Shown here piece after piece: positions 31,101 to 43,015 of a stretch of DNA of 64,000 nt; position 1 is the stretch's first letter; each line of letters starts with the position of its first letter. Under the pieces are notes generated by a model. It was given only the letters and a program-made list of their open reading frames with translations. It had not been told where the DNA came from and did not search any database. This stretch comes from Cenococcum geophilum 1.58 (Eukaryota > Ascomycota > Dothideomycetes > Gloniales > Gloniaceae). The position numbers and the translations under genes are program-made. Where the stretch lies: contig KV748179.1 of the NCBI GenBank assembly GCA_001692895.1, positions 3,795,222-3,859,221 of the forward strand, written 5' to 3'.

Positions 31101-34100
31101 TTAACTTAAAGTAGGGTTCTTACTACTAGTTTAAGTATTTAATAACGCGTTTTTACGTTTACCTACTATAGTAACACTCCTATATTTACCTAGTTAGTAA
31201 AAGGTATAGCTTATAGCTAGAATAGGTTACCTTATAGCTATTTCTATAATATCTAGGGCGTATATAAATTAATAACTTAAAAGAATATATACTGGTATAG
31301 TATATATTAGACTAATAGCAGTATTAGTAGGAGTATTATTGCTATAGTGCTTATAAATAACTTAAATAGGGGTGTATTTATTATAATTAGCTGCTAGTTC
31401 TAACCGGTTACGGTTAAGCCACAACTATAACCTATTAACTCGCGTTAAGTTAGTAGTTAAAAAAACATTATTATATAGTTAAAGATTATTTAATACTATT
31501 TGCTATTATACGCGAAACTGTTTTATTCTATTAGTATATCCTTTAGTAGATACGGTATATGTATACAAAAGGTTAAACGTTAATCCCGGTAACAAAAGTA
31601 GTAGGCTAATAAGGCTCGTGTTTAAATTTAATAGGGAGGTACCTTATTAAACCACTTTACCTACCTAGGGCGCTAGCTTTTAGATCCTATACCTTATTCC
31701 GGTCTACCTACACCAGGTTTAACACCCGTCTTACGCTTAAAGCGAAGCTTATCCACCTTATCCATATAGCTCGCTAATATAGATAATGCTAGGGTAGGTA
31801 TAGGCGGTATATAGGACAGCAATTACACTTCTATATAGTTATATCGCTATATTCCACACCCTTATACAATACCTAGTATTTCTACCGCAAATATCCAACG
31901 TTATTCTTCTATATTATTAACCCCGCCAGCCTATAATAAGCCTAACCTATCCCCTATATATATATCGCAACAGCAATTAAATTTAGTAGAATAGTAAGGA
32001 AAGCGTAAGTATAGATATAAGGATTAGGTATTAGATACTAAAAGCGAGCCAAAGACGGTGTTAATATATATTACCCCAATAAGTTCACTAAAAAGAACAG
32101 GTATAAACCTTAGGCTTTATCGTCTAATCCCCTTAGGCGTTTTAAGAATACCAGATAAGTTATAAGAATATCTTAGGTTATATTATTTTAAGACTCCCTC
32201 GCCTAATAGTATACTAAGGGGCTCTATTAAGCCGTCTACCTTTATATATAGTAATCTATTAAACTAGTAAGCATTCTAGATAAAGCAGTAGCTTTAAGGC
32301 GCATAATCTATACTACGGTTATAGTTGCCTTCGCCTTTTCTATTACGGGTTAAGGCGTAGAGTAAGGGCTCTTTTTTAACTAGGAGAGGTTTTTTGGGAC
32401 AGCTATAGGTCAAGTATCGCCTTAGTATTAACCCGTTTACTAGTTCTACCTATTCTTATATATATAAAGTGCGAGTTATCTAGTAAAGGCAAGAGTGCGG
32501 AAATAGAGGGTAAGTGATTGTATTATTCTTAGCTAGTAACGTAGACTATAAATATAAGTTAGTGACGCTGGCTTAACTTTAAGCAGTAACCTACTTATTT
32601 TTCTTTGTTCTATTATAAATAAAAACCTATCTATTTTTTTTATAGAAATATATCCTTAACCATACTGCGCCATTTCTCTTTATTTATAAGCTAAATTCGT
32701 CCTCTAGCTATTTTATTACTAACGTAGTAGCAAAGCGTTTCGCTTTTAGGGTTAAAGTTAATATCCTAGCCTAGTATATTTATAAATATATTAAAGCTTA
32801 GATTATCAACGTGTATATCTAGAGTATTATTCTTACCAGTCGCTAGCTTTCGGGTTAGGATAATTATTAGCTCTTTATTAGCTGCCCGCCGGATTAGTAT
32901 TATTATTGTTCTATATAACCTTAGTATTCCCTCCTACCTTATTACCTTTAGTATACCGGCCGGTAGATAATACGTAATAGCGGAGTGTGGGAGTACTAGG
33001 TTGCCTATTATAATTTACCTAATAAGAGCTGTTTTATTTATTTAACGCGTTGCGTTATAGCTGCAGCGCTAGGTAAGCTATTTAATATATTTAGTATATA
33101 GGTTTTTAGGTAAACCTAAAAACATAAATAGGAATTCGTTGGAGATTTTATTTAATATTTGCTATATTTATACCTTACTTATAAGGGAGTATAGTGGCTA
33201 TTTAAGGAGCCCGCGCGTTAATATTTTAATTTTAACATTATAGTAGATTATATTATATTATTCGTTCATAAGCCCTAGATCTTACTTAAGAGTGTCTTTA
33301 GTATTATAGCTTAGGTCTATTATTAGTGCCATAATTCTAAAAGCGTTAGGGGAGGTACAGTAGGAAAGACGTCTTAATTACGCGCTAAGACCGATGTATA
33401 GAATTATATAGATAGGTATATTGTTTAGTTATTATATAAAATAATTAGTTAAATGTCTTATAAGAAATAAATAAGCGTATTAGTAAACGCTTTTTTACCC
33501 GCTATACTACCTAGACTTACAACCTCCTATCCTTTTTACGTCTCCGTTTATAAGCTTAATTTAGCACCTAAATTTGTTAATACTTTTTTTATATATATTT
33601 TTTATATATTTATTATATTATACTATATATAATAATGCGTATACAGCCTTTAGGCTATAGTGCTATAGTTCTATATATATAAATCCTTTCTAGGCAGCTT
33701 AATATATACTAGTAACTATATTTACTAATACTTTAAGACGCCTAGTTAGCCTATAACTGGTGGAGCCTAGTTAGCATAATTAGAGGTCCTAACCTCTACT
33801 AAAATACTTAATATCCCTAATAAGGGCTAGAATATTATTAGCGAAAACGGAGATATTCCACTATAAGTTAATAAGATCTTAGGTCTATATAGCTTAATAA
33901 AGGAGTATCTAAGCTCTTAATATAATCTTTTAAGAGAAGATACGATTAAACCGTTAAAAGAAGTAGTAGGTTAAATTAAAGTAGACCCTTTTTAGTTTAC
34001 TAAAATCTAGATATAGTAATGGAGTCGGTATATATAAATAGGTAAGCATGCTATAATTCTAAAGCAGTTATCCCCTGACATCTGCAAGGTCTATATTAGC

Positions 34101-34989
34101 TTAGTAATATTTTCACCTTAAGGGCTAGTAATCTACGTGGCGTTCTTACTTAGGAGAGTAGGGAAGATAATCCATTAGGATTAGTTAAAAAGACTAGTCA
34201 CTAGGTCTCTAGTTGCTTTAACTCCTAAGACTAATAATTTTTGAATAAAATATATACTTATAATAGTGGTAGTAAGACTATTGGCCGTATTAGAATAGAA
34301 TCCCCTAGAGATTAACTTATTCTTTAAGACCTAAAGATATTAAGATTAACTTATCTATATTATAAACAATAGTTAAGGAATGAACTAGATTTTATAAAGT
34401 TAGTTACTATACTATATTAGCATTATAAAAGCTAATAAGAGAGCCGTAAGTATATAATGTTTTCTAAATAAAAAGATATCTAACCACTAATAGATTCCCG
34501 TTATTAGAATACCTTATTTAAGTTTAATAAAATATTAAAGTACTATAATACGTTATAAATAAGCCTTATATAGATCTTAGTTTAATTATAGCTATTAAGA
34601 ATGCTTCCTTATTTAAGAATGTTTATATTCTTAAAGACTGGTTAGATATAACTACTATAAGGCTTAATAAATCTTAAGCTACTATATTAAAACGAGTTCT
34701 TATAAAGCGTCTTATAATAATCTAAAGACCTCTAGATACTAGAAAAACGTGGCTTTAAAGGCATTACTTAGCAATATAATAATGGGAGATCCCCCTATTA
34801 TTATCATATATTATACAAACTATGCGCTAGACTAGTTATTTGGGTATATTACTTAAAGTAATATATACTTTATAAAATTTCCTAGTACTTCTAACCGTCT
34901 TAATACTATTGCTTATACGGATAGACGATATTACACTATATTAGGCGCCAGGGCCATAGAAGTAGAAAAAAGAGGAAGTGTTAGGGCTC
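31101..34989. other. AT-rich stretch without recognisable gene
   Basis: Both strands are broken every few dozen codons. Translations with TAG/TAA read through give protein-like pieces on both strands, but none I can assign. I saw no terminal repeats or tandem arrays of note. Confidence 0.4.
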
Positions 34990-35412
34990 CCTCTTTTTAT
35001 ATCTTATATTTTATTTTTTTATATTATCTTATATTATCCTACCATTGTCCTACCATTGTGTTATATTGTCCTATATTGTTCTATATTATCCTACCATTAT
35101 ATTATATTATCCTGCTATTATATTATATTGTCCTGTTATTATGTCACATTGTCCTGCCATTGTGTTATATTATCCTGCCATTATATTACATTATCCTGCC
35201 ATTATATCACATTATCCTGCTATTATGTTATATTATCCTATTATTACCCTACTATTATATTATATTATCCTAACATTATCCTACTATTGTCCTGCCATTA
35301 TATTATATTATCCTATTATTATCCTACTATTGTGTTATATTGTCCTGTTATTGTCCTGCTATTATATTATATTATCCTATTATTGTCTTATATTGTCCTA
35401 CTATTGTCTCGG
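34990..35412. repeat. Minisatellite of a 16-26-bp TATCCTGCCATTATATTA-type unit
   Basis: About 420 bp of irregular repeats of TATTATCCTRCCATT with variable TATAT spacers. Because the array has few stops, three overlapping plus-strand frames stay open through it (up to 154 codons); these are low-complexity artefacts rich in Ile, Leu, Tyr and Cys. Confidence 0.85.
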
Positions 35413-35627
35413 TACTGCTATATACTTTTTACCATTTACTAAGATTATAATTATAGGTATTTATCAGCCAGGATCCGGGTAATAACTCTTAGCAGTAATT
35501 TTACTGCTCAAATCTCTTGTAGATTAATTAATTGGCGTAGAGCCATTATATTATAGTAAAGCTATATCTAAGCAATCTATATTATAATCCTTGGCATAGT
35601 GTTATACATAGAAATATTTAATTGTTA

Positions 35628-35740
35628 GATTTAGGAAGGTATTTATATTTTAATTAAATTTATAAGACTATAACTAAGGGCCTTTATAGCGTAGTGGTAT
35701 AGTAAGTTCTATAATCGCTTTAGTTTAGGGTTACTTAGTC
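35628..35740 (+). repeat. Dispersed repeat with tRNA-like A box, copy 1
   Basis: Shares TTTAGGAAGG, AAATTTATAAGA and CCTTTATAGCGTAGTGGTATA with the copy at 36120-36240. TAGCGTAGTGG fits a pol III A box (TRGCNNAGTGG). It could be a mutated tRNA-derived SINE head; no convincing B box follows at the right distance. Confidence 0.4.
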
Positions 35741-36119
35741 ACTGCAGGAAAGTCGTAATACTTAACGTAGTGTTAAACTTAAGGTGCCTTGCCACTATAG
35801 TGGCAGAGATATAGCAGATTAACTACTTACTAAAATATGGCGCCCCCGTTACTATAGTAGCTACTATAGTAATAAAGATACCCTATATTTATAAATTTAG
35901 ATTCTATATACAGTATAGCTTGCGAATTTAACGCGCTTACTAATTTGGAGGAGCTTTTAGATTAGAAAGTCGCTAAATTAACCAAACGATCGCGTTAAAA
36001 TTAGATTTAAGCTTTAGCTTAGATATATTCTGCGGCCTTTAGATTTAATCTAAAGTTGTAACCAAACGTTCCCTAAGATTTAATGTAGGGATCTCTCCCT
36101 GAGGATCTAGTTTAATTAT

Positions 36120-36240
36120 AAGGTTTAGGAAGGGGTTATGATTTAGTTAAATTTATAAGATTACATTCTAAAGTCCTTATAGTGTAGTAGTATAGTATAT
36201 TCTACCTTTTGCTATAATTTAGAGCTAGCCTAACGTAATT
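36120..36240 (+). repeat. Dispersed repeat with tRNA-like A box, copy 2
   Basis: Second copy, with CCTTATAGTGTAGTAGTATA at the A-box position. Similarity to copy 1 runs for about 100 bp. Confidence 0.4.
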
Positions 36241-36409
36241 AAAACTTAATGTAGAAGAGCTAATATGCTTAGTATATAGTGCTAAGATTTCGTTAAATGT
36301 ATAACTTTAGGCGTTGTGGGATACGTATAAAAATATAAGCTTAATTTAGAGCCTTACTAACGCCTAATTTAATAGGAAACGACCTTCTTTTTTAATATTT
36401 TTGATATTT

Positions 36410-36490
36410 TTAATACGCGATAAGTAGGAATTGAACCCGCCACGCCTAGGAGTTAAATACGCGACGTCTAATTGCTTAATTTGGCTAGGA
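36410..36490 (-). other. tRNA-like remnant with B-box match
   Basis: On the minus strand, GCGGGTTCAATTCCTAC fits the pol III B box / T-arm (GGTTCRANYCC) and is followed by TTATCGCG, like an acceptor 3' strand. Upstream TAGCCAAATTAAGCAATTAG is A-box-like. A matching 5' acceptor strand is missing, so it is not a functional tRNA gene; a SINE or tRNA relic is possible. Confidence 0.3.
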
Positions 36491-36726
36491 GGCTCGGCGG
36501 CAATGCAATAGGGCTCGATGATGTAATAAGGCTTAACGGCGATATAATAAGACTTAGTAATATAATAAGACTTAACGATATAATAAGGCTTAGCGATATA
36601 ATAAGGCTCGGTAATATAATAAGACTTAATAATATAATAAGGCTTAGTAATATAATAAGGCTCGGCGGTAATATAATAAAACTTAATAATGCAATAAGTC
36701 TTAGCAATATAATAAGGCTTAGGGCT
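36490..36726. repeat. 18-bp minisatellite
   Basis: About 13 copies of an AATATAATAAGGCTTAGT-type unit with some 21-bp variants. It keeps frames open on both strands (79-86 codons), which are low-complexity and not taken as genes. Confidence 0.85.
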
Positions 36727-36739
36727 AGGTAATGAGGGA

Positions 36740-37989
36740 AAGATTTAAGGTTGCTTAATTACTAATACCTAATAGCAAAATCCAACGGTATAGTACTGCT
36801 ATTAAGGTGTTCTAATACGGGTAGGTTATATAAAGGTTTTATCCATAATATATCTAATATATCCCAAAAGTCTACCTTTTACTTATCTTTAAGGTTAAAT
36901 TTCTGGCCTATAATAAATTAAATATTATAGTTGGTAAGAGCACGATAAATAATAGCATATTTTGCCCTGTCGTTCTTAAAACCGTTAAACACGAAGTAGT
37001 AGGTAGTCTATTAACTTATATCTATTAGTGCCAGCTAATAAAGTGCCTTTAAAACGTACCAATATCGATAATAGCCCTTTTATTTTGCAGCATGATAAGC
37101 TTAATAGCAATGGGGTTTCGGTCCTTATAATTAAGTACATTTATCTAGCAGAGCCAGGTTTGCCAATTATTCCAGTTAGTATTGTGTTATAGGTTAATTT
37201 AATATCTTACACTAATAGAAAAAGGCAGGAGGTAGATTAAATAGAATAATTAGGGTACGCTTTTCTTCGCCGTTAGGGATTTTATATAGACGTCGCACAG
37301 TATACGGGTAGGAGCTAGTAGTCGTTAAGACGTTATAGGCAGTAGTGAAAGTTTTATACGGGATAGTGAGATCTTGAAAACCACTACTAACGGTTCCCCC
37401 TTATAGCAGATAACTACGTATATACGCTATAACTATGTAATTAGTAGACGAAAGCGGTAGTTATAAATATTAGTTTGTCTATTTTAATGCTGTCTTGCTT
37501 TTTATAATAATTTAAAATATAGAGGGAGCTTTAGTTACGGGATGATCCTCTTATATACTAATTAGGCTTTTAGAATAATAAAGATGGCATATATATATAG
37601 TCTATTAGTAAAAAGGATATACCTTAATAGGAATTGTTAATGTATATTAGGAACGAGAGTTAGTAAGGTTATAGGCTAGATTACTTAATAGGTGTTAAGG
37701 TAGTTAGTAGCCGGAGTAATATTAATCTAGACAAAATTTAAACTTTTTAAGGTTTAGTTAGTTATAAGGTGGTTAATACTAAGATAATATATTATAAAAT
37801 ATTAAATAGTTACATATTGTCTATATATGTGTATATTATACTAAGACATACTCTTATTATAGGGGGTTACTGCTCTAACTGCACCAGCTACGCTATTTCC
37901 ATTATATTATCATTAGCCTACTAAGTAGGTTGGGCTTTAAACACTTCGTAGAACTTATTAATCGTTATCCTTTTAGTTATTATATGCCT
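36740..37989. other. AT-rich stretch without recognisable gene
   Basis: The minus strand gives some protein-like pieces (for example LINVLNYKDRNPIAIKLIML-like around 37,110-37,150) that could belong to a further relic, but no family is recognised and no repeats are seen. Confidence 0.35.
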
Positions 37990-40900
37990 CGCTAATATAA
38001 CCATATTAATTGGGTTCTACTTATCCGTACTATATATTGTTGACGTAGTAACTACTAGCGCTAGCTGTCTAGATCTAGCAGCTTAGCCAAATACTTATAC
38101 CTCTATATCTACTATTATTGCCGGTTTAAGTAGATGGACTCTGTATATAAAGACTAAATTTAGACCCTCTTCTCTAACTTTTTGGTTAATAATGAGAAAC
38201 TAGACTATGTTATTCTAGTAAGGACCGCCTATTAGAATATAAAACGCTTCGCAGATATCCTCCTAGTCTTTTAGGGATATCTTAGACTCTATTTAGCAAA
38301 CAGTTAAATATTTAGACTGGCTGAGCCTTTTATAGAAATACTATATTATATTATTAGTAACAGTTTACTACTAGTCTAATAGCTAACTTACGAGGCGTAA
38401 TAGTGTATATGCCGCTAGTTCGTAACTGCTAAACAGTAGTCTTTTATTAGGATTCCTTTTAAGTACTTTATTAACGTATTTTATAATTCTATTTAGTTTT
38501 CTAAAGTTAGCAATTATACTCTAATTCTTCTAAAGTAGATTCTTGTCTAAAGGTTTATCCCATTTTTTGCTATAGAACTTATTAACTATCCACCTCGGCT
38601 TTATTCCAACTTTTATCTTATCCTTCTACTATATATCCTGCCACTTATCTCCTACCTTAGCTAGGCCTAGAAAGATAGCAAAAANTTTTAATAAGCNANC
38701 GGCTCCCTCTAGAAATTNATCTATATTAAANANGGGTTNTTNTNCTTTTCTTCCTTTAGCTTTCTAGTGTCTAAAAGCTTTATTTAGCTGTTTAAAAGCT
38801 TCTAGGGATACTTTATACTAGAGCTTCTTAATATACAGTTTAAATATTAAATCGTTTATTATATAGCAGTCTTAATAGATGACTAGTAGTAGCTTATTAA
38901 TCACCCTCCCATTAAACCATTAGTCTTCCCCTATCCTACGCATAATTAAGACCTTTGTAATTAAAGAGGAGTATTCTTTAAAGCCCGTAATAACCTTGTT
39001 TAGAAAAGAAGAGTAATTAGCTGCTCTTAGCTTTTTATATTTAATTAACACTTTAACATTACAATTATTAATTAATTTTACATTTAGGGAATCCGTCTAA
39101 TTAGGGGCCCTAAAAATTTCTAAGGCGGGAATTAGACTTATAAAACCTTTGCTGGTTAGCGTACCGGAAGTAAACACTATTAAAGGTCGAGAGGTATAGT
39201 AGGTTATTTTACTATTGCCGTCCTTATAAGACCGGCCCGGGTATTAGAAGCGAGGAAATACTGCTTAATTATTATATACTTATTTGGCGATTTTTATCAG
39301 ATAACCTGTTTCTAACCTATTTATATAGAACTTATTAGTAAAAATCCCACTAATAATATAATGAGGACCACCGTCTCTATGGAGATTGAAAATGGTTTTA
39401 TGCTGTTTCTGAGCGGTCTAGGTTGTTACCTAAGTTTGTAAGGTCGTAATTATAAGATATAAAGCCGATCTTAAGTCCATTTTCCACTAGACCACTTCGC
39501 CTTCTCCTTTATATTTTATAGGTTTAAGAATGTCCCTATCTTTATCTATAAAATCGTATTTCTTTATACTAGACCTAATAAAAGCCGTATGGCGCACGCG
39601 GACTTATAGTTTACCTCTAGGAATAAAATTATTTAGTTCTAAGGTCTTAAACTATAATTTAATGTCTTTAACCACTTAGGGTAGTAGATTCTATCTAGTA
39701 ATATATATAGTTGATCCTACTAGCCGGTTAAGAAATTTTCTGGCGATACTTCCCTTAACATAACAGCACTGTAGTATACTATCCATTTAACTCGGGTATC
39801 GGGCGTTAGGTAGCTGCGGGTGTTTATCTATACTAGGGGCAAGGTGGAGACTTTTATCTCTACCTTTTTGATTTTTTTAATTAAGCTAGTTAAGGTTAAT
39901 CTTGGTTATTAACACGCTGGTATACTAGATTAAAAGCATTTAAAGTATTTTACCTAAACCCATTGTATCCGCAAAAAAGGTCCCACCTAGGGTTATATAA
40001 TTAAGAAGAGTATAGGTAACACTAAGCAGCTAATATATCCATATAGCTTTACCCTTTTTCATACCATATAAGTGGAAGGTTGCGTCTTAAAGAGTGTTGC
40101 GAATAGTTAACGGAAATAAGAGGAACTATAGCGCCTTTACCTATAATATTGGGTTAATATATACTTCTCGCACGTCCTTTAGGTAATTAACTTCCTGATT
40201 AACCTCCTTAATTTTATCCTTATGCTTATCTTTTAGTTCCTTATCAGTTGAAATAGGGTTAATTAAGGCGTTAAAGTGGCGGCGCTTCTATATACGGTTA
40301 AGATTAATTTCCCTAATACAAATTAGGTTAGGGTTATTATTTATATCCTTAAATAATGTATTAATAAACATTTCGCGATTAGACTTTAGCCATTTATTAT
40401 ACTATCCTTTTATTTTATCCCATAGCATTGTCTTAAATATTTATACTTTATCTAGATCTACGCCTTTTAAGAGCTCTAATTTATCTAGTAGGGGCTAGTC
40501 TTTACTACTACGGGTCTAGCTATAAGCAGTTTTAATTATAGCCGGCCGTACGGCTAATGATGTATTAGTAGGTATAGGTGGCGTGGACTTTAGGGTTAAT
40601 ATAGGCTTTAGATTTAACTGCTTAGGTATAAGTGGCGTAGACTCTAGGGTTAACTGCTTATAACTACTTTAACCTAAGGTAGGTATATCTGTTCTTCTCC
40701 TAGTTAGCACTAGTTATATAATATTAGGGTCAGAGTTAGACTCGGAATTACCCTTATTAAATCTTATACCTATAAACGTATATTAGACAACTCTATATAA
40801 TATTATATAATCTTATAAATTATAAAGTCTCTTACGCTTTATAATCTGATTGGGATCTTTAACTCCAATTATAATTATATTAAGTCCGGCCTTCTTTGCA

Positions 40901-41570
40901 AAAAGCACTGTAAATGCTAGGTTTATATGGTTAAGAATTAGTGTACCAGTAGTTAGATCTACTATAGTCCAGCTATCCCTATATTTATCCGCTAAGAAGT
41001 TTTCACTTATTACGGCCTGCAGCTTGTTATATCCATAGTAATATATATTAATTTTCTCTAGAGAATCAAACAATAGATACTTATACTTAGTTTTTAATAT
41101 AAATCCGTATAGAATAGGGGCCCTAGTGAATAGCGTTTTGTCTAGGTAACTATATATAGCAAAGCTTATTTTATAGAATGGTATAGGTATAGTATTTAGC
41201 TATTATAGGGCTTTAATAGACAAATTATTAAGTACCTAGGTAGCCTCAGAGGTTACCCTTAATCTAGATAAGTCGATAGACTGCTCTCTGAAAGACAAGG
41301 CGCCACGCTTTTAAATAGTATTAGTTATTATAACCTCCACGCCTTTATATCTGTTGGTCGTTACATATCGCTATATAGATTTTTTAGCGGCGATAGCGAA
41401 AGCTTTAAACTTTGATGGTAGATTAAATCTCTTAAACACGTGCCTATACTTAGTGTTAAGAAGGTTAAAGACTATACGCTTAACTCCATTTTGTATAGGT
41501 CCGGACGTTAGCAACCTACTACTAGACGCTTTATTAATTTCGCTAGTACAGTATTAGAGGATTTCACTGT
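37990..41570 (-). pseudogene. SNF2-type helicase relic
   Basis: On the minus strand, near 39,946-39,990, GGTFFADTMGLGKIL is the SNF2 motif I/Ia (family GGIFADEMGLGKTLQML), with TAA where Gln is expected. Near 38,150-38,200, REEGLNLVFIYRVHLLKP followed by EV-stop-VFG-stop-AARSRQ matches the C-terminal helicase lobe (EGLNL, then Q-x-x-GRAxR). Both lobes are in order over about 2 kb. Upstream, the stretch 41073-40813 is still an open 86-codon frame. Many TAG/TAA stops at Gln positions and Ns at 38,686-38,742 make it non-functional as read. SNF2-like genes do occur inside fungal repeats; whether this was host or element-borne is not visible. Ends are approximate. Confidence 0.65.
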
Positions 41571-42115
41571 ATGTTTTTTTGTTAATTATAAGTCCTTACT
41601 ATAGCTTTAGACTACTTATTTACGATAAGTTCTTATTAGTCGCAGTAGTTAAGTACTAACTAGATTCTAAATATAGCGCCGCTATTATAGTTAGGGACCC
41701 TATATATTTATAAGCGGGTAAAAGCTTAATATAGAATAGTATAGAGTAACTTATAAAGATAGTAAAGCGGATAATATATTAGATAATTAGCAATAATACA
41801 ATAAGATAATCCTAACAGTTATAATAAGAAGGTGTGCTAATGGTGTTAACTTAAGATAATAGCGGATGCTAACAAGAGTAATCTAAGAGTAATATAAGAA
41901 ATAGAACGGAATATAAGTCTTAACGTAAGAAGTAGGATGAGATATAAGCTTTAATATGGGCAGTAGAATAAAATATAAGACTTAAAGTAAGAAATGGAAC
42001 AAAAGGTGCGTGGTAAGATAAGATATAAGATTTATACTACTAACTAAGTGAATAATAATAAGAGAGCTAATAATTCTATTCTTTGTATTATAACTAGTTA
42101 GTAAAGCAGCTTTAG
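41571..42115. other. AT-rich spacer with imperfect repeats
   Basis: From about 41,870 to 42,050 imperfect units of roughly 50 bp share AATATAAGTCTTAA-like cores. No coding signal seen. Confidence 0.4.
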
Positions 42116-42458
42116 AGAGATAGGGAAATAAGTTTAGGACAATCTAAGACATTAAAAAATATCTAAGATTATACAAAAAAGTGAAATATAATATGGCATT
42201 TTATTCCATAAGTGTAAGGTAAGGTAAAATACATAGTAGAGAGAGGTAGGGGGATAATCTAAGACATTATGAAAGGTCTAAGATTGTATAAAAAAAAGTG
42301 AAATATAATATAGTATTTTATCCTATAAGCGTAAGATAAGGTAAAGTGTATAGTAGAGAGAGGTAGGGGGATAATCTAAGATATTATAAAAAGTCTAAGA
42401 TTGTACGAAATAAAGTGAAATATAATATAGTATTTTATTCTATAAGCGTAAGATAAGG
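42116..42458. repeat. 116-bp tandem repeat, about 2.8 copies
   Basis: Landmark AATCTAAGAYATT at 42141, 42256 and 42373 (periods 115 and 117) with the shared GTGAAATATAATATRG block. Confidence 0.88.
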
Positions 42459-43015
42459 CTTTAGGATACCCTTTTACCTAAAATATAACCTATTTTTAAG
42501 CTATATTACTGATAAAGCAACTTTTTTTTAGGTAAGCTATTACGTCTACTATATAGGTAACCCAAAACTAGTATCCTAGATCCTACTTATAGCTACTACG
42601 CCTTATATTAAAGATATTCGCTAGACTTATTTATATATAGGTCCCGTAGTCCGAATTATATATTAAGCTATCCACAACACAGCTATTGTTACTCTAGCCC
42701 TATAACACCGTACTCTTATTTATACGCCTTTTTCTTCTATTTTCTGCTATTGTCCGCTTGATCTTTTAAACTTCTATAGCCGCCTAAACCGATACCGCAG
42801 CCTCTTTATCTTCAAAAACACAACTATATTAAGCTTGGCTTAGCCTCAATTTCTCTTTAAAAACATGGCTACGTTAAGCTTACCTTAGCCTCAATTTCTT
42901 TAAACGCATACTGCCTAGAAATATATCCCGCCTTGCACGACTACTATAAGCTCTACCTATAATATGGCGTCTAGTGCCCTAGCGCAAAGCAGGCTCTCTT
43001 AAAAGCCGTATTATA

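Noticed and set aside
34978-35482. Three overlapping plus-strand frames of 71-154 codons rich in Ile, Leu, Tyr and Cys
   Set aside because: They are different phases of one minisatellite; low complexity, no start context, no domain.
36468-36732. Opposing frames of 79 and 86 codons
   Set aside because: Both come from the 18-bp minisatellite on its two strands.
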